51,016 nucleotides of DNA from Hyphomicrobiales bacterium (GTDB lineage Bacteria > Pseudomonadota > Alphaproteobacteria > Rhizobiales > Xanthobacteraceae): positions 1 to 51,016 of the forward strand of contig JACESF010000025.1 of assembly GCA_013911975.1 (NCBI GenBank), read 5' to 3'. Positions 26,509 through 33,388 of this stretch are shown here, piece by piece (the stretch's first letter is position 1; the number at the start of each line of letters is the position of its first letter). Made by a program: the position numbers and the translations under genes. The notes below the pieces were generated by a model, which did no database searches, was not told the DNA's origin, and saw nothing but the letters and a program-made list of their open reading frames with translations.

Positions 26509-26910
26509 CTATCCGACCGTGCGCAGCGGCTTCTCCAGGACGGCCAGCACGCGGGGCAGCTCATGCCCGCGCTTGAGGATGAGGCCGGTCTGGGAGACGA
26601 CGCTGTAGGCGCCCTGCTTGCGGGCGAGGCGCGGGTCTTTCTCGATGCGGTAGAGCGGCACGTCCATGGCGCGCCGGAAGATGGAGAAGACCGCCCGGTC
26701 CTTCAGGAAATCCATCGCGTAGTCGCGCCACTCGCCCGCCGCCACCATGCGGCCGTACAGGTCGAGGATACGGTCCAGCTCACGCCGGTCGAAGGTCACG
26801 CGGACAAGGTTGGATGTGGCGGCGGAGGGGGATGAAGGAGCGCCGGAGGCTTGAGGGGTCGCGGGCGTGGCCCGCGATCCGCCACGGCTTATGGGTTCGA
26901 CATCTCCCAT
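26509..26910 (-). CDS. DUF2794 domain protein
   Basis: A 133-residue protein of DUF2794, a small family largely confined to alphaproteobacteria. A variable Ser/Pro/Ala-rich N-terminus (to about residue 32) is followed by the conserved domain VTFDRRELDRILDLYGRMVA, then GEWRDYAMDFLKDRAVFSIF and YRIEKDPRLARKQGAYSVV. Function unknown; no membrane segment or signal peptide is visible. The ATG at 26910 has a GGGAGG ribosome site. It lies upstream of polA on the same strand and may share a transcript. Confidence 0.9.
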   Translation of the reverse strand: MGDVEPISRGGSRATPATPQASGAPSSPSAATSNLVRVTFDRRELDRILDLYGRMVAAGEWRDYAMDFLKDRAVFSIFRRAMDVPLYRIEKDPRLARKQGAYSVVSQTGLILKRGHELPRVLAVLEKPLRTVG

Positions 26911-27006
26911 CGGGCCTCCCAGGCGAAGCAATGACCCCGTGATGATCCTCCCCCCGTGCGCGGCTGGCAAGAGGAATGCGAAGCCGGCTCCGGGGGCGCT
27001 GTAAAG

Positions 27007-27047
27007 AGTGCCCCAAAGAGTGCTGCGAGAGCTCCTCCTGGGGCACT
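27007..27047. repeat. 9-bp inverted repeat upstream of DUF2794
   Basis: AGTGCCCCA (27007-27015) and TGGGGCACT (27039-27047) are perfect complements around 23 bases. It lies in the DUF2794 leader, 97 bp from its start, and just upstream of the candidate ncRNA. It could be an operator or a leader hairpin; no recognised motif matches. Confidence 0.4.
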
Positions 27048-27105
27048 TCACGGTCTCGTCAACGGAAATCACACAATGGTCGCTTTTCGGCCCAGACCTC
27101 GCCCA

Positions 27106-27262
27106 TGGAGGGCGGCATCTTCATATCCGTAGCAGGGCCGGTTCGCGGTTGCTCCGGTCTATCCCAGCCCCCCAGCCCCCCGGGGTGACGAGCGAACCGG
27201 CCACTGCTACGCACCATCAGAAGACTTCCCTCCAAGGCCGCTCCCCCCAGCGGCCTTTTTTT
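27106..27262 (+). ncRNA. Candidate structured RNA (6S-like rod shape) with own terminator
   Basis: In a 530-bp gene-free region the plus strand can fold into a long rod: TGGAGGG with CCCTCCA (27106-27112/27228-27234), TCTTC with GAAGA (27118-27122/27220-27224), GTAGCAG with CTGCTAC (27129-27135/27204-27210), and GGCCGGTTCGC with GCGAACCGGCC (27136-27146/27192-27202). Internal bubbles lie between them, and the C-rich apical loop is at about 27158-27178. A strong terminator follows directly (27234-27262). Length (about 157 nt) and the rod-with-bubble shape resemble 6S RNA, but I do not recognise diagnostic sequence, and an unrelated sRNA is equally possible. The promoter is unclear; a CACAAT at 27072-27077 could be a -10. 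Confidence 0.5.
27234..27262 (+). terminator. Strong rho-independent terminator of the candidate RNA
   Basis: AAGGCCGCT (27234-27242) pairs perfectly with AGCGGCCTT (27249-27257) across a CCCCCC loop and is followed by a run of seven T. Because no plus-strand protein gene lies nearby, it supports a plus-strand RNA gene here. Confidence 0.85.
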
Positions 27263-27444
27263 GTTGCCCGGATTTTGGCGACCGCACGCTCCTGCGAGCC
27301 TTCGTCCTGCGAAGACCCCGGCGTCGGACGCGGCGCGCGCGGATGCGCGTCCCGGTTCCCCAAACCGGGGCACGACACTCTTCGGAACGATCAGAAGATA
27401 AAGGCGGGGGGCGCGGCTTCGCCGGGGAAGGCGCGTGGCCGTCC

Positions 27445-28917
27445 CTATCGCACCCGCTGCGTCACCCGCACGTTGGACGGGGCGAACACATAGACCGGCA
27501 CATTGGCCATGGCCTCGCCGGAGAAGCGGCTGGTGGAAAGCCCGGCCGTGGCATCGGCGGAGAAGGTGTTCGCCACCGCCACCTTGGGCGGCGCCATGAA
27601 GCTCGCGAACACGCGCAGCTCCGGCAGGCGCATGAAGGTCTCGCCGGTCAGGACCGGGCCGACGAACAGGCGGCCGAACGGGATGTCCTTGCCCTTCGGG
27701 CGCTGGAGGGCTGGGGCGGCCACCATGGACTGGGTGAGCGGGCGGCCGGGATCGAGGTCCGCAGCGGCGGGAGCGTAAGACAGGAGCGATTCCGACGACT
27801 GGCCCTGGGTGCCCCGCGTGATGACGGCCGGCAGCGGCACGGGGCCGATGCTGGCGACGACCACCGGGTCCACGGGCGCCGCCGGACGGCGCAGTGGAAG
27901 AGGAACGTTGGTGAGCGGCGCCACAACGGCCTGGGTGGCGACGATGGCGGCGGCGATCTCGGCGGGACGGGCGGTGGGCAGCGGCGCAGCGGCCAACGTG
28001 GTGACCGAAGGCGGAGCCGAGGCGACACGCACGGAGGCGGAGGCGGGCGCCTCGTCCGGCTGCGGCGCGGTGGGCTTCGTGCGGGCGGCCACCTTGGGGG
28101 CGGCCACTTCCTCCGGCGCGCTCTCTTCTTCCTCGTCCGTGGACTTCTTGAAGCTGAAGAGGCTGGCGAAGAAGCGGCGGATGCCCTCACCCGCGTCGTT
28201 GGAGGCGATCTCCACCGTGCGGCGGCTGCCTTCCAGCTCCGCCAGCGCCTCCTGATAGCGCGCCAGCGGCTTGCCGTCGGACGGGACGTGGACGGTCTTC
28301 TCGTCGGGGAACACCCGGACGAGCTGGTCGTGGGTCATGCGCGGCCAGTGGCGGATGGACCCGGTGTCCAGATGGACGAAATTGTTGCCGGGATAGAAGC
28401 CGACGCCGCCGCGCTGCATCTGCAGGCCCGCGACGCGGATGGAGGTGAGGTTCACGCCGGGCATGTAGAAGTCCATGGCCCGGCCGTGCGTGTGCTGGCT
28501 CTGCTCGGCCACCGCCTTGGAGCGGGCGCGCAGCATGGCGTTGGTGGAGGGAGAACGGTAGCCCGACAGGGCCTTGATGCCGTCCTTCGCATCCACCTCG
28601 CGATAGACCTCCCAGACGAGGTCGAACAATTCCGGGTCCATCTCCGTGGGCTCGGACTTGCGCCAGTCGCGCAGCAGCCAGGAGAGCTTCTTGAGCACCT
28701 CCTGGTCGTAGCGCCCGTCGCGCTTGAAGGTGAAGGACCCGCTCTCACCCGTATGGACGAACTCGATATTCAGAGTGCGCGTGTCGCCGTTGGCCACCGC
28801 GTTCTGGAGCGAAGAGGTTCCCGTCATCACGACGGCAAGGGCTGCGAAAACCGCCTGGCTGCACCGGCTCGTGGCCAGCGCGCGGAGGAAGGCGGGGACT
28901 CGGGGAAGCTGAGGCAA
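27445..28917 (-). CDS. DUF882/M15-type murein endopeptidase, MepK-like
   Basis: A 490-residue exported protein. Residues 1-45 are a long signal/anchor (hydrophobic core at about 22-41). The DUF882 peptidase domain (about 48-190) carries the zinc-site pattern of LAS-type peptidases: His142 to Asp149 (HTHGRAMD) and His182 with Asp184 in VHLD. The remainder is a Pro/Ala/Val-rich tail with no known domain. E. coli MepK (YcbK) of this family cleaves 3-3 and 4-3 cross-links in peptidoglycan and neighbours the L,D-transpeptidase gene ycbB; an L,D-transpeptidase lies 1.3 kb away here. The first codon is TTG at 28917 with a weak ribosome site; no better start preserves the signal. Confidence 0.85.
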   Translation of the reverse strand: MPQLPRVPAFLRALATSRCSQAVFAALAVVMTGTSSLQNAVANGDTRTLNIEFVHTGESGSFTFKRDGRYDQEVLKKLSWLLRDWRKSEPTEMDPELFDLVWEVYREVDAKDGIKALSGYRSPSTNAMLRARSKAVAEQSQHTHGRAMDFYMPGVNLTSIRVAGLQMQRGGVGFYPGNNFVHLDTGSIRHWPRMTHDQLVRVFPDEKTVHVPSDGKPLARYQEALAELEGSRRTVEIASNDAGEGIRRFFASLFSFKKSTDEEEESAPEEVAAPKVAARTKPTAPQPDEAPASASVRVASAPPSVTTLAAAPLPTARPAEIAAAIVATQAVVAPLTNVPLPLRRPAAPVDPVVVASIGPVPLPAVITRGTQGQSSESLLSYAPAAADLDPGRPLTQSMVAAPALQRPKGKDIPFGRLFVGPVLTGETFMRLPELRVFASFMAPPKVAVANTFSADATAGLSTSRFSGEAMANVPVYVFAPSNVRVTQRVR

Positions 28918-29323
28918 TGTCGCGAACCCGGGGCTCAGGTCTATCTCTGCCGCGCACTGATAGGGCGCGCGGCGTGAAGCTCAACAGAGTCTTGCCGGGT
29001 TCGGTTAAGGGCGTGTTGACGCCCCCGCTCCCCCTTCGCCGACGGGCGACCCAAAGGGCCGTCCGCCGCTCACGCCTGTGTGACTAGAAACAGAGTATGG
29101 CAAAAACGTGCTGGGCGCCCGTGTCGGGAAAGCCACACGCAAGCCTTAACAGAGCCTTAACCATGACCGCTTGGTCGCGGCCTGCCAAGCGGGAGACGGG
29201 GTTTTGCCGCGCGCTGTCCACAATCTCGGCAGGTTGGAGGGTGTCGGAAGCGACGGGATGTCACAGAGACGACGCGGGGCTGGGCCACCTACCGACCCGG
29301 TCGCGACATGGAGGCAGGCGGCG
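28918..29323. other. 406-bp divergent intergenic region with CtrA-type box
   Basis: Divergent promoter region for the endopeptidase (minus) and the CDF transporter (plus). Apart from the CtrA-like box at 29146-29161 I see no gene, repeat or structured RNA. A lone TTAAG at about 29004 is a possible second half-site. Confidence 0.5.
29146..29161. promoter_or_regulatory. CtrA-type box TTAA-N7-TTAAC
   Basis: TTAA at 29146-29149, seven bases (CAGAGCC), then TTAAC at 29157-29161. This matches the full CtrA consensus of alphaproteobacteria exactly. It lies 178 bp upstream of the CDF gene start and 229 bp from the endopeptidase start. Control by CtrA is inferred. Confidence 0.55.
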
Positions 29324-30247
29324 ATGACGGAACAAGGCGTGCTGAAACTCTCCATCCTGATGACGGTCGGCGTCGCGCTGTTCGGCATCGGGTTCGGAAT
29401 CCTGTCCTCCTCCTTCTCCATCACGTTCGACGGCATCTATGCCCTCGCCGACGCCTCCATGAGCGTCCTCGCCCTCACGGTGGCGCGGCTCATCGACGGA
29501 TACGGGCGCGCGCCGGAGGCGGGCGGGCGGCTCCGGGCGCGCTTCTCCACCGGCTTCTGGCACCTGGAGCCCATCGTGCTCGGGCTGAACGGCACGCTGC
29601 TGATGGCGGTCTCCATCTACGGCCTCGTCAACGCCGCCATCGCCATCGTGCGCGGCGGGCACGAGCTGAAGTTCGACTTCGCCATCATCTATGCGGTGGT
29701 CACGCTGTGCGCCTGCATCGCCATGGCGATCTACGCCACGCGCGCCAACCGCACGCTGCGCTCCGACTTCGTGGCGCTGGACGCCAAGGCCTGGATCATG
29801 TCCGGGGGCATCACGGCGGCGCTGCTCATCGCCTTCTCGCTGGGCGCCGCCGTGGAGGGCACGCACTTGGCGTGGATTCGCCCCTATCTGGACCCGGCGG
29901 TGCTGGGGCTGGTGTCGCTGGTCATCATCCCGCTGCCCATCCGCACGGTGCGCCAGGCGCTGGCGGACATCCTGCTCATCGCCCCGCGCGACCTCACCGA
30001 CCATGTGCGGGCAGTGGCGGCGGACGCCATGAAGCGGCACGGCTTCCTGTCCTACCGCACCTATATCGCCAAGGTGGGACGGGCGAAGCAGATCGAGATC
30101 TATTTCATCGTGCCGCGCGGCCTGCCGCCGCAGCCGGTGGAATTCTGGGACCGGCTGCGGGACGAGATCGGCGACCAGATCGGCGACGAGGGGCCGGACC
30201 GCTGGCTGACCATCGCCTTCACCGCCGATCCCGAATGGGCGGAATAG
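29324..30247 (+). CDS. Cation diffusion facilitator family transporter with unusual metal-site residues
   Basis: A 307-residue membrane protein with six predicted helices and a C-terminal cytoplasmic domain (about 215-307), the CDF architecture. By manual alignment the classical metal ligands are not there: the second-helix pattern ADALHSLSD reads ADASMSVLA (Met46 and Ala50 at the ligand positions), and the fifth-helix pattern reads DAKAWIMS (Ala156 and Ser160). Other family features remain, such as FWHLEP at 78-83. The transported ion is therefore uncertain. The ATG at 29324 follows a GGAGG stretch. It is convergent with the L,D-transpeptidase gene and 17 bp from its stop. Confidence 0.82.
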   Translation: MTEQGVLKLSILMTVGVALFGIGFGILSSSFSITFDGIYALADASMSVLALTVARLIDGYGRAPEAGGRLRARFSTGFWHLEPIVLGLNGTLLMAVSIYGLVNAAIAIVRGGHELKFDFAIIYAVVTLCACIAMAIYATRANRTLRSDFVALDAKAWIMSGGITAALLIAFSLGAAVEGTHLAWIRPYLDPAVLGLVSLVIIPLPIRTVRQALADILLIAPRDLTDHVRAVAADAMKRHGFLSYRTYIAKVGRAKQIEIYFIVPRGLPPQPVEFWDRLRDEIGDQIGDEGPDRWLTIAFTADPEWAE

Positions 30248-30263
30248 GAGCCGCCCGCCGGCG

Positions 30264-32396
30264 TCACCGCGTGGCGGTGCGGGGCTTGCTGGAGGCCACG
30301 TGCTGCGGCCCGTCGAGGCCCAGCAATTCCTCCACCTTGGCGTCGATGCCGTAGATGTCCGGGCGGCTCACGAAGCGTCCCGAGGGTTCCACGAAGGCGG
30401 TGAAATAGACCAGGTGGACCGGGATGTGGCGCTTCAGGTTGATGTAGCGCTCCTTGCCGCCGAACATCGCGCCGATCTTCTGCTCGGTCCAGCCGTCATT
30501 GGGCATGCCCAGCGAGAAGACCACCTCCCCGAACGACAGCGGGTCCTGCACGCGCACGCAGCCATGGCTGTAGGCGCGCCGCTCGTTGGCGAACAGGCTG
30601 CGCGAGGGCGTGTCGTGCAGGTAGACCGAGTGCTGGTTCGGGAACATGAACTTGATGCGCCCGAGCGCGTTGCGCTCGCCGGGCGGCTGGCGGAACGAGT
30701 AGCCGCCGAGGCCTCCCGCCCAGTTCACCGAGCCGGGGTCCACCGCGCGCCCGCCGCGCTCGATGGTGATGCCCTGGCGGGCGAGGTAGTAGGGATCGCG
30801 CTGGAGGTTCGGCAGCATCTCCTTGCGGGCGATGCTGGGCGGCACGTTCCAGGACGGGTTCACCACCACATATTCCATGTCGTGGGTGAGCAGCGGGGTG
30901 GGCGTCTCCGGCTTGCCCACCACCACGCGCGTGTCGTGGATGACGCGGCCGTTATCGACGATGCGCACCATGTATTCGGGGATGTTCACCATCACATGGG
31001 CCTGCCCCAGGTCCCGGGGCAGCCAGCGCCAGCGCTCCATGTTGGCGATGATCTGCGCGGTGCGGTCGCGCGGGGACGCCACCTCGTTGAGGGCCGCGAG
31101 CGTGCCGACGCCCACCACGCCGTCCGCCTCCAGGCCACGGTTCGCCTGGAAGCCGCGCACGGCCTCCACCACATCGATCTCGTAGATGCGGTCATTGGCG
31201 GCGCGGCTCGGCGCGAGGCCCAGGCGCTCGCGCAGCAGCGGCACGCGCACGTCCACGTCGCCGGGCTTGATGCGCATGCCGTCCGGGATATAGGGCAGGC
31301 GCTTGGCGCCGGGGCTCGCAGGGCCCAGCGCCTCCGCCAGCTTCGCCTTGAGGGCCGCATAGCCCGCATGGGGCGGATTGTAGGCCGCGAGCGCCGCATT
31401 GGCGTCGGGCGCCGTGGCGAGCGCGTTCAGCACGCCGAGCTGGTCGGGGAAGCTGCGGGTGGGCGTCACCCCGGGCGACACGCGGGAGGGATCGAAGCGC
31501 CCCGCCTGGGCGTGGCGGGCATAGAGCAGCGCGCTCGCGGCGAGCCGCAGCTCGGCCTGGGCGAGCTGGTCGGGGTCGGTGCCGGTGAGCTTGGGCACCT
31601 TGTAGTCGGTGGGCTCCAGCCCGTCCTCGCCGGCGGCGGAGAACCGGGCCACCAGCGCCTTGCCGCGCGGCGACAGGCCCTTCTGGTCCACGAAGACCGG
31701 GGCGTTGGCGCGGGCGCCGTAGAAGGCGGCGATGGCTTCCTGGTCCTTGCCGGACGCAGGCGAGAGGAGCTGGCGCGCCAGGGCCTGGGCGACGGGCGCC
31801 AGCGGATCGGCGGGCACCACGGGCACTGCGGGCTCCGCCGCGCGCACCGGAGCGGGCGTCGTGGGAGCGGCGGGAACGGGCGCGGGAGCGGCGACCTTGG
31901 GCGCGGCGTCGAGGCCGGTAGGGGCGGCGGGAGCGGGCGGAAGCTCCACGGTCACGGCAGGGACACTGGGAACAGGAGCCGCGGGAACACTCGACGCGGG
32001 AACGCTCGCTGCCTGCGCGCTCGCGGGCGCGGCATCGAGGCCGGACGGCGCGGCTGGCTCGGGCGGAAGCTCGGCGGAAACGGTGGGGGCGGCCTGCTGG
32101 GGCGCGGCTTCGGCCGAAGCGGGCGCTTCCGCCGGGGCGGCGGCGGTGGGGGCGGAAACGCTGTTCGAGGCCCGCTCGCCGGACGCGCCCGGCTGGCCGG
32201 CCGTGTCGCCGGGGCGCGGGGCCTCGCCGGTCATGTGGGGCGGCGCGCTGTCGCCCGCCTGCAGGGGCGCCTGGTCGGCGGTCCCCATGCCGGCATATCC
32301 GGTCACAGGCTCCGTGTTCGGCTGCGCCATCGCCAGCACGGCGCTGGACGCGAGCGCAGCCACGACACAAAGAGCCTTTTTCCCATTCCCGGCCAT
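30264..32396 (-). CDS. L,D-transpeptidase, YcbB/LdtD-like
   Basis: A 710-residue periplasmic transpeptidase that makes 3-3 peptidoglycan cross-links or attaches proteins to stems. It has an N-terminal signal or anchor (MAGNGKKALCVVAALASSAV), a low-complexity Pro/Ala linker (about 45-225) with a duplicated ELPPxPAAPxGLDAAP unit, a YcbB-type region, a peptidoglycan-binding helix set (DVVEAVRGFQANRGLEADGV) and the catalytic YkuD domain. The catalytic Cys613 lies in YSHGCVRVQDP with His611. The ATG at 32396 has a GGAGGAG ribosome site. It and the MepK-like gene are likely functional partners. A response regulator gene lies just upstream on the same strand. Confidence 0.93.
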   Translation of the reverse strand: MAGNGKKALCVVAALASSAVLAMAQPNTEPVTGYAGMGTADQAPLQAGDSAPPHMTGEAPRPGDTAGQPGASGERASNSVSAPTAAAPAEAPASAEAAPQQAAPTVSAELPPEPAAPSGLDAAPASAQAASVPASSVPAAPVPSVPAVTVELPPAPAAPTGLDAAPKVAAPAPVPAAPTTPAPVRAAEPAVPVVPADPLAPVAQALARQLLSPASGKDQEAIAAFYGARANAPVFVDQKGLSPRGKALVARFSAAGEDGLEPTDYKVPKLTGTDPDQLAQAELRLAASALLYARHAQAGRFDPSRVSPGVTPTRSFPDQLGVLNALATAPDANAALAAYNPPHAGYAALKAKLAEALGPASPGAKRLPYIPDGMRIKPGDVDVRVPLLRERLGLAPSRAANDRIYEIDVVEAVRGFQANRGLEADGVVGVGTLAALNEVASPRDRTAQIIANMERWRWLPRDLGQAHVMVNIPEYMVRIVDNGRVIHDTRVVVGKPETPTPLLTHDMEYVVVNPSWNVPPSIARKEMLPNLQRDPYYLARQGITIERGGRAVDPGSVNWAGGLGGYSFRQPPGERNALGRIKFMFPNQHSVYLHDTPSRSLFANERRAYSHGCVRVQDPLSFGEVVFSLGMPNDGWTEQKIGAMFGGKERYINLKRHIPVHLVYFTAFVEPSGRFVSRPDIYGIDAKVEELLGLDGPQHVASSKPRTATR

Positions 32397-32534
32397 CTGG
32401 ACACTCCTCCGCGACGCCCTGCTCCAGGGTCGCCACCCGATCCTCGCACGCCCCTCACTCAAGACCGAGCTTGCCTCGGCGGGGCACGGCATCAACTCAC
32501 AAACGCAGGCGCGAGCGCCTTTTTTTGGCGGCCG

Positions 32535-33191
32535 TCACTCTGCGGCAACGGAAAGCTCAGCCAGAGGTTCCGCACCGGGAAGCCCAAGCTCGCCGATGCG
32601 GCGGTACAGGGTGGAGCGGCCGATGCCGAGGCGGCGAGCCACCTCGCTCATGCGCCCGCCATAGAGCGACACGGCGGCGGCGATCACGTCCTTTTCCAGC
32701 TGCGCCAGGGACCGGGCATGGCCGGTCCGGTCGAGCAGCGACAGGCTGAACCCCTCCTCCGGCTCGGGCGCGACGGGGAAGGCGATGACGTTGTCCGCGC
32801 ACACGGGCACCGGCGCGCGGACGGCGCGCCCGGCGGCCAGGGCATTGGCGATGGAGACCTTCAGGCGCATGGCGCCTGCGGGCTTCACCACGAAGTCCCG
32901 CGCGCCGGCCCGGAGCGCCGAATCGACCGCGTCCACCCCCGAGGGCGTCACCGCGGCCACCACCGGCACGCACAGGCCGCGCGCCTCCATGGCCCGCAGC
33001 ACGCCCATGCCGTCGAGCCCGGGAAGGACCAGGTCCAGCAGGACGCAATCGAAGGGTTCGGCCTCAAGCCGCCGGAGGGCATCGTCGCCATCCTCGGCCA
33101 GGACGCAGGTATGGCCGAGGACGGCCAGGGCGGAGAGGAGGCGGCCCGCTTCCAGCGGATCGTCTTCGACAACGAGGATACGCGCGCTCAT
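32535..33191 (-). CDS. REC-Fis response regulator without AAA+ domain
   Basis: A 218-residue two-domain regulator. The receiver domain (residues 1 to about 125) has the acidic pair EDD, the phosphoacceptor Asp in CVLLDLVLPG and the Lys in DFVVKP. The C-terminal Fis-type helix-turn-helix reads LEKDVIAAAVSLYGGRMSEV then ARRLGIGRSTLYRRIGELGL, as in NtrC proteins, but the central AAA+ ATPase is missing, so it should not activate sigma-54 promoters. No histidine kinase gene is adjacent. It lies 138 bp upstream of the L,D-transpeptidase, in the same direction; regulation of that gene is possible but inferred. Confidence 0.92.
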   Translation of the reverse strand: MSARILVVEDDPLEAGRLLSALAVLGHTCVLAEDGDDALRRLEAEPFDCVLLDLVLPGLDGMGVLRAMEARGLCVPVVAAVTPSGVDAVDSALRAGARDFVVKPAGAMRLKVSIANALAAGRAVRAPVPVCADNVIAFPVAPEPEEGFSLSLLDRTGHARSLAQLEKDVIAAAVSLYGGRMSEVARRLGIGRSTLYRRIGELGLPGAEPLAELSVAAE

Positions 33192-33235
33192 GGGACTCCG
33201 CACTCGGCTGATTCTGTGAGCTTGGCGCGGGATGG

Positions 33236-33250
33236 TTAAGAGAGGTCTAA
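33236..33250. promoter_or_regulatory. Imperfect CtrA-like box
   Basis: TTAA (33236-33239), seven bases, then CTAA (33247-33250): one mismatch from TTAA-N7-TTAA. It lies 45 bp upstream of the response-regulator start and 139 bp from pepF. Weak evidence alone. Confidence 0.25.
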
Positions 33251-33388
33251 AACGTGCCGGTGGCGAACCGGGCCAGGGGCACCTAGATACGGGACGGCGG
33301 CCTGCCGGGAACGTTCGCGCTTCCACGGGCCGCGTTCAGCAACTAGAACCGTTGCTCCACGGTTCGACCCGCTCCCGCCGGAGGCCCC

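Noticed and set aside
23417..26608. Open frame of about 1060 codons opposite polA, and similar long frames opposite pheT (15225-17456) and cysG (21838-23700)
   Set aside because: Same composition artefact; the sense-strand genes have full domain motifs.
27106..27262. Signal recognition particle RNA or tmRNA as identity of the structured RNA
   Set aside because: The SRP apical motif GGAAGG...GCAGC and the tmRNA tRNA-like ends are not present.
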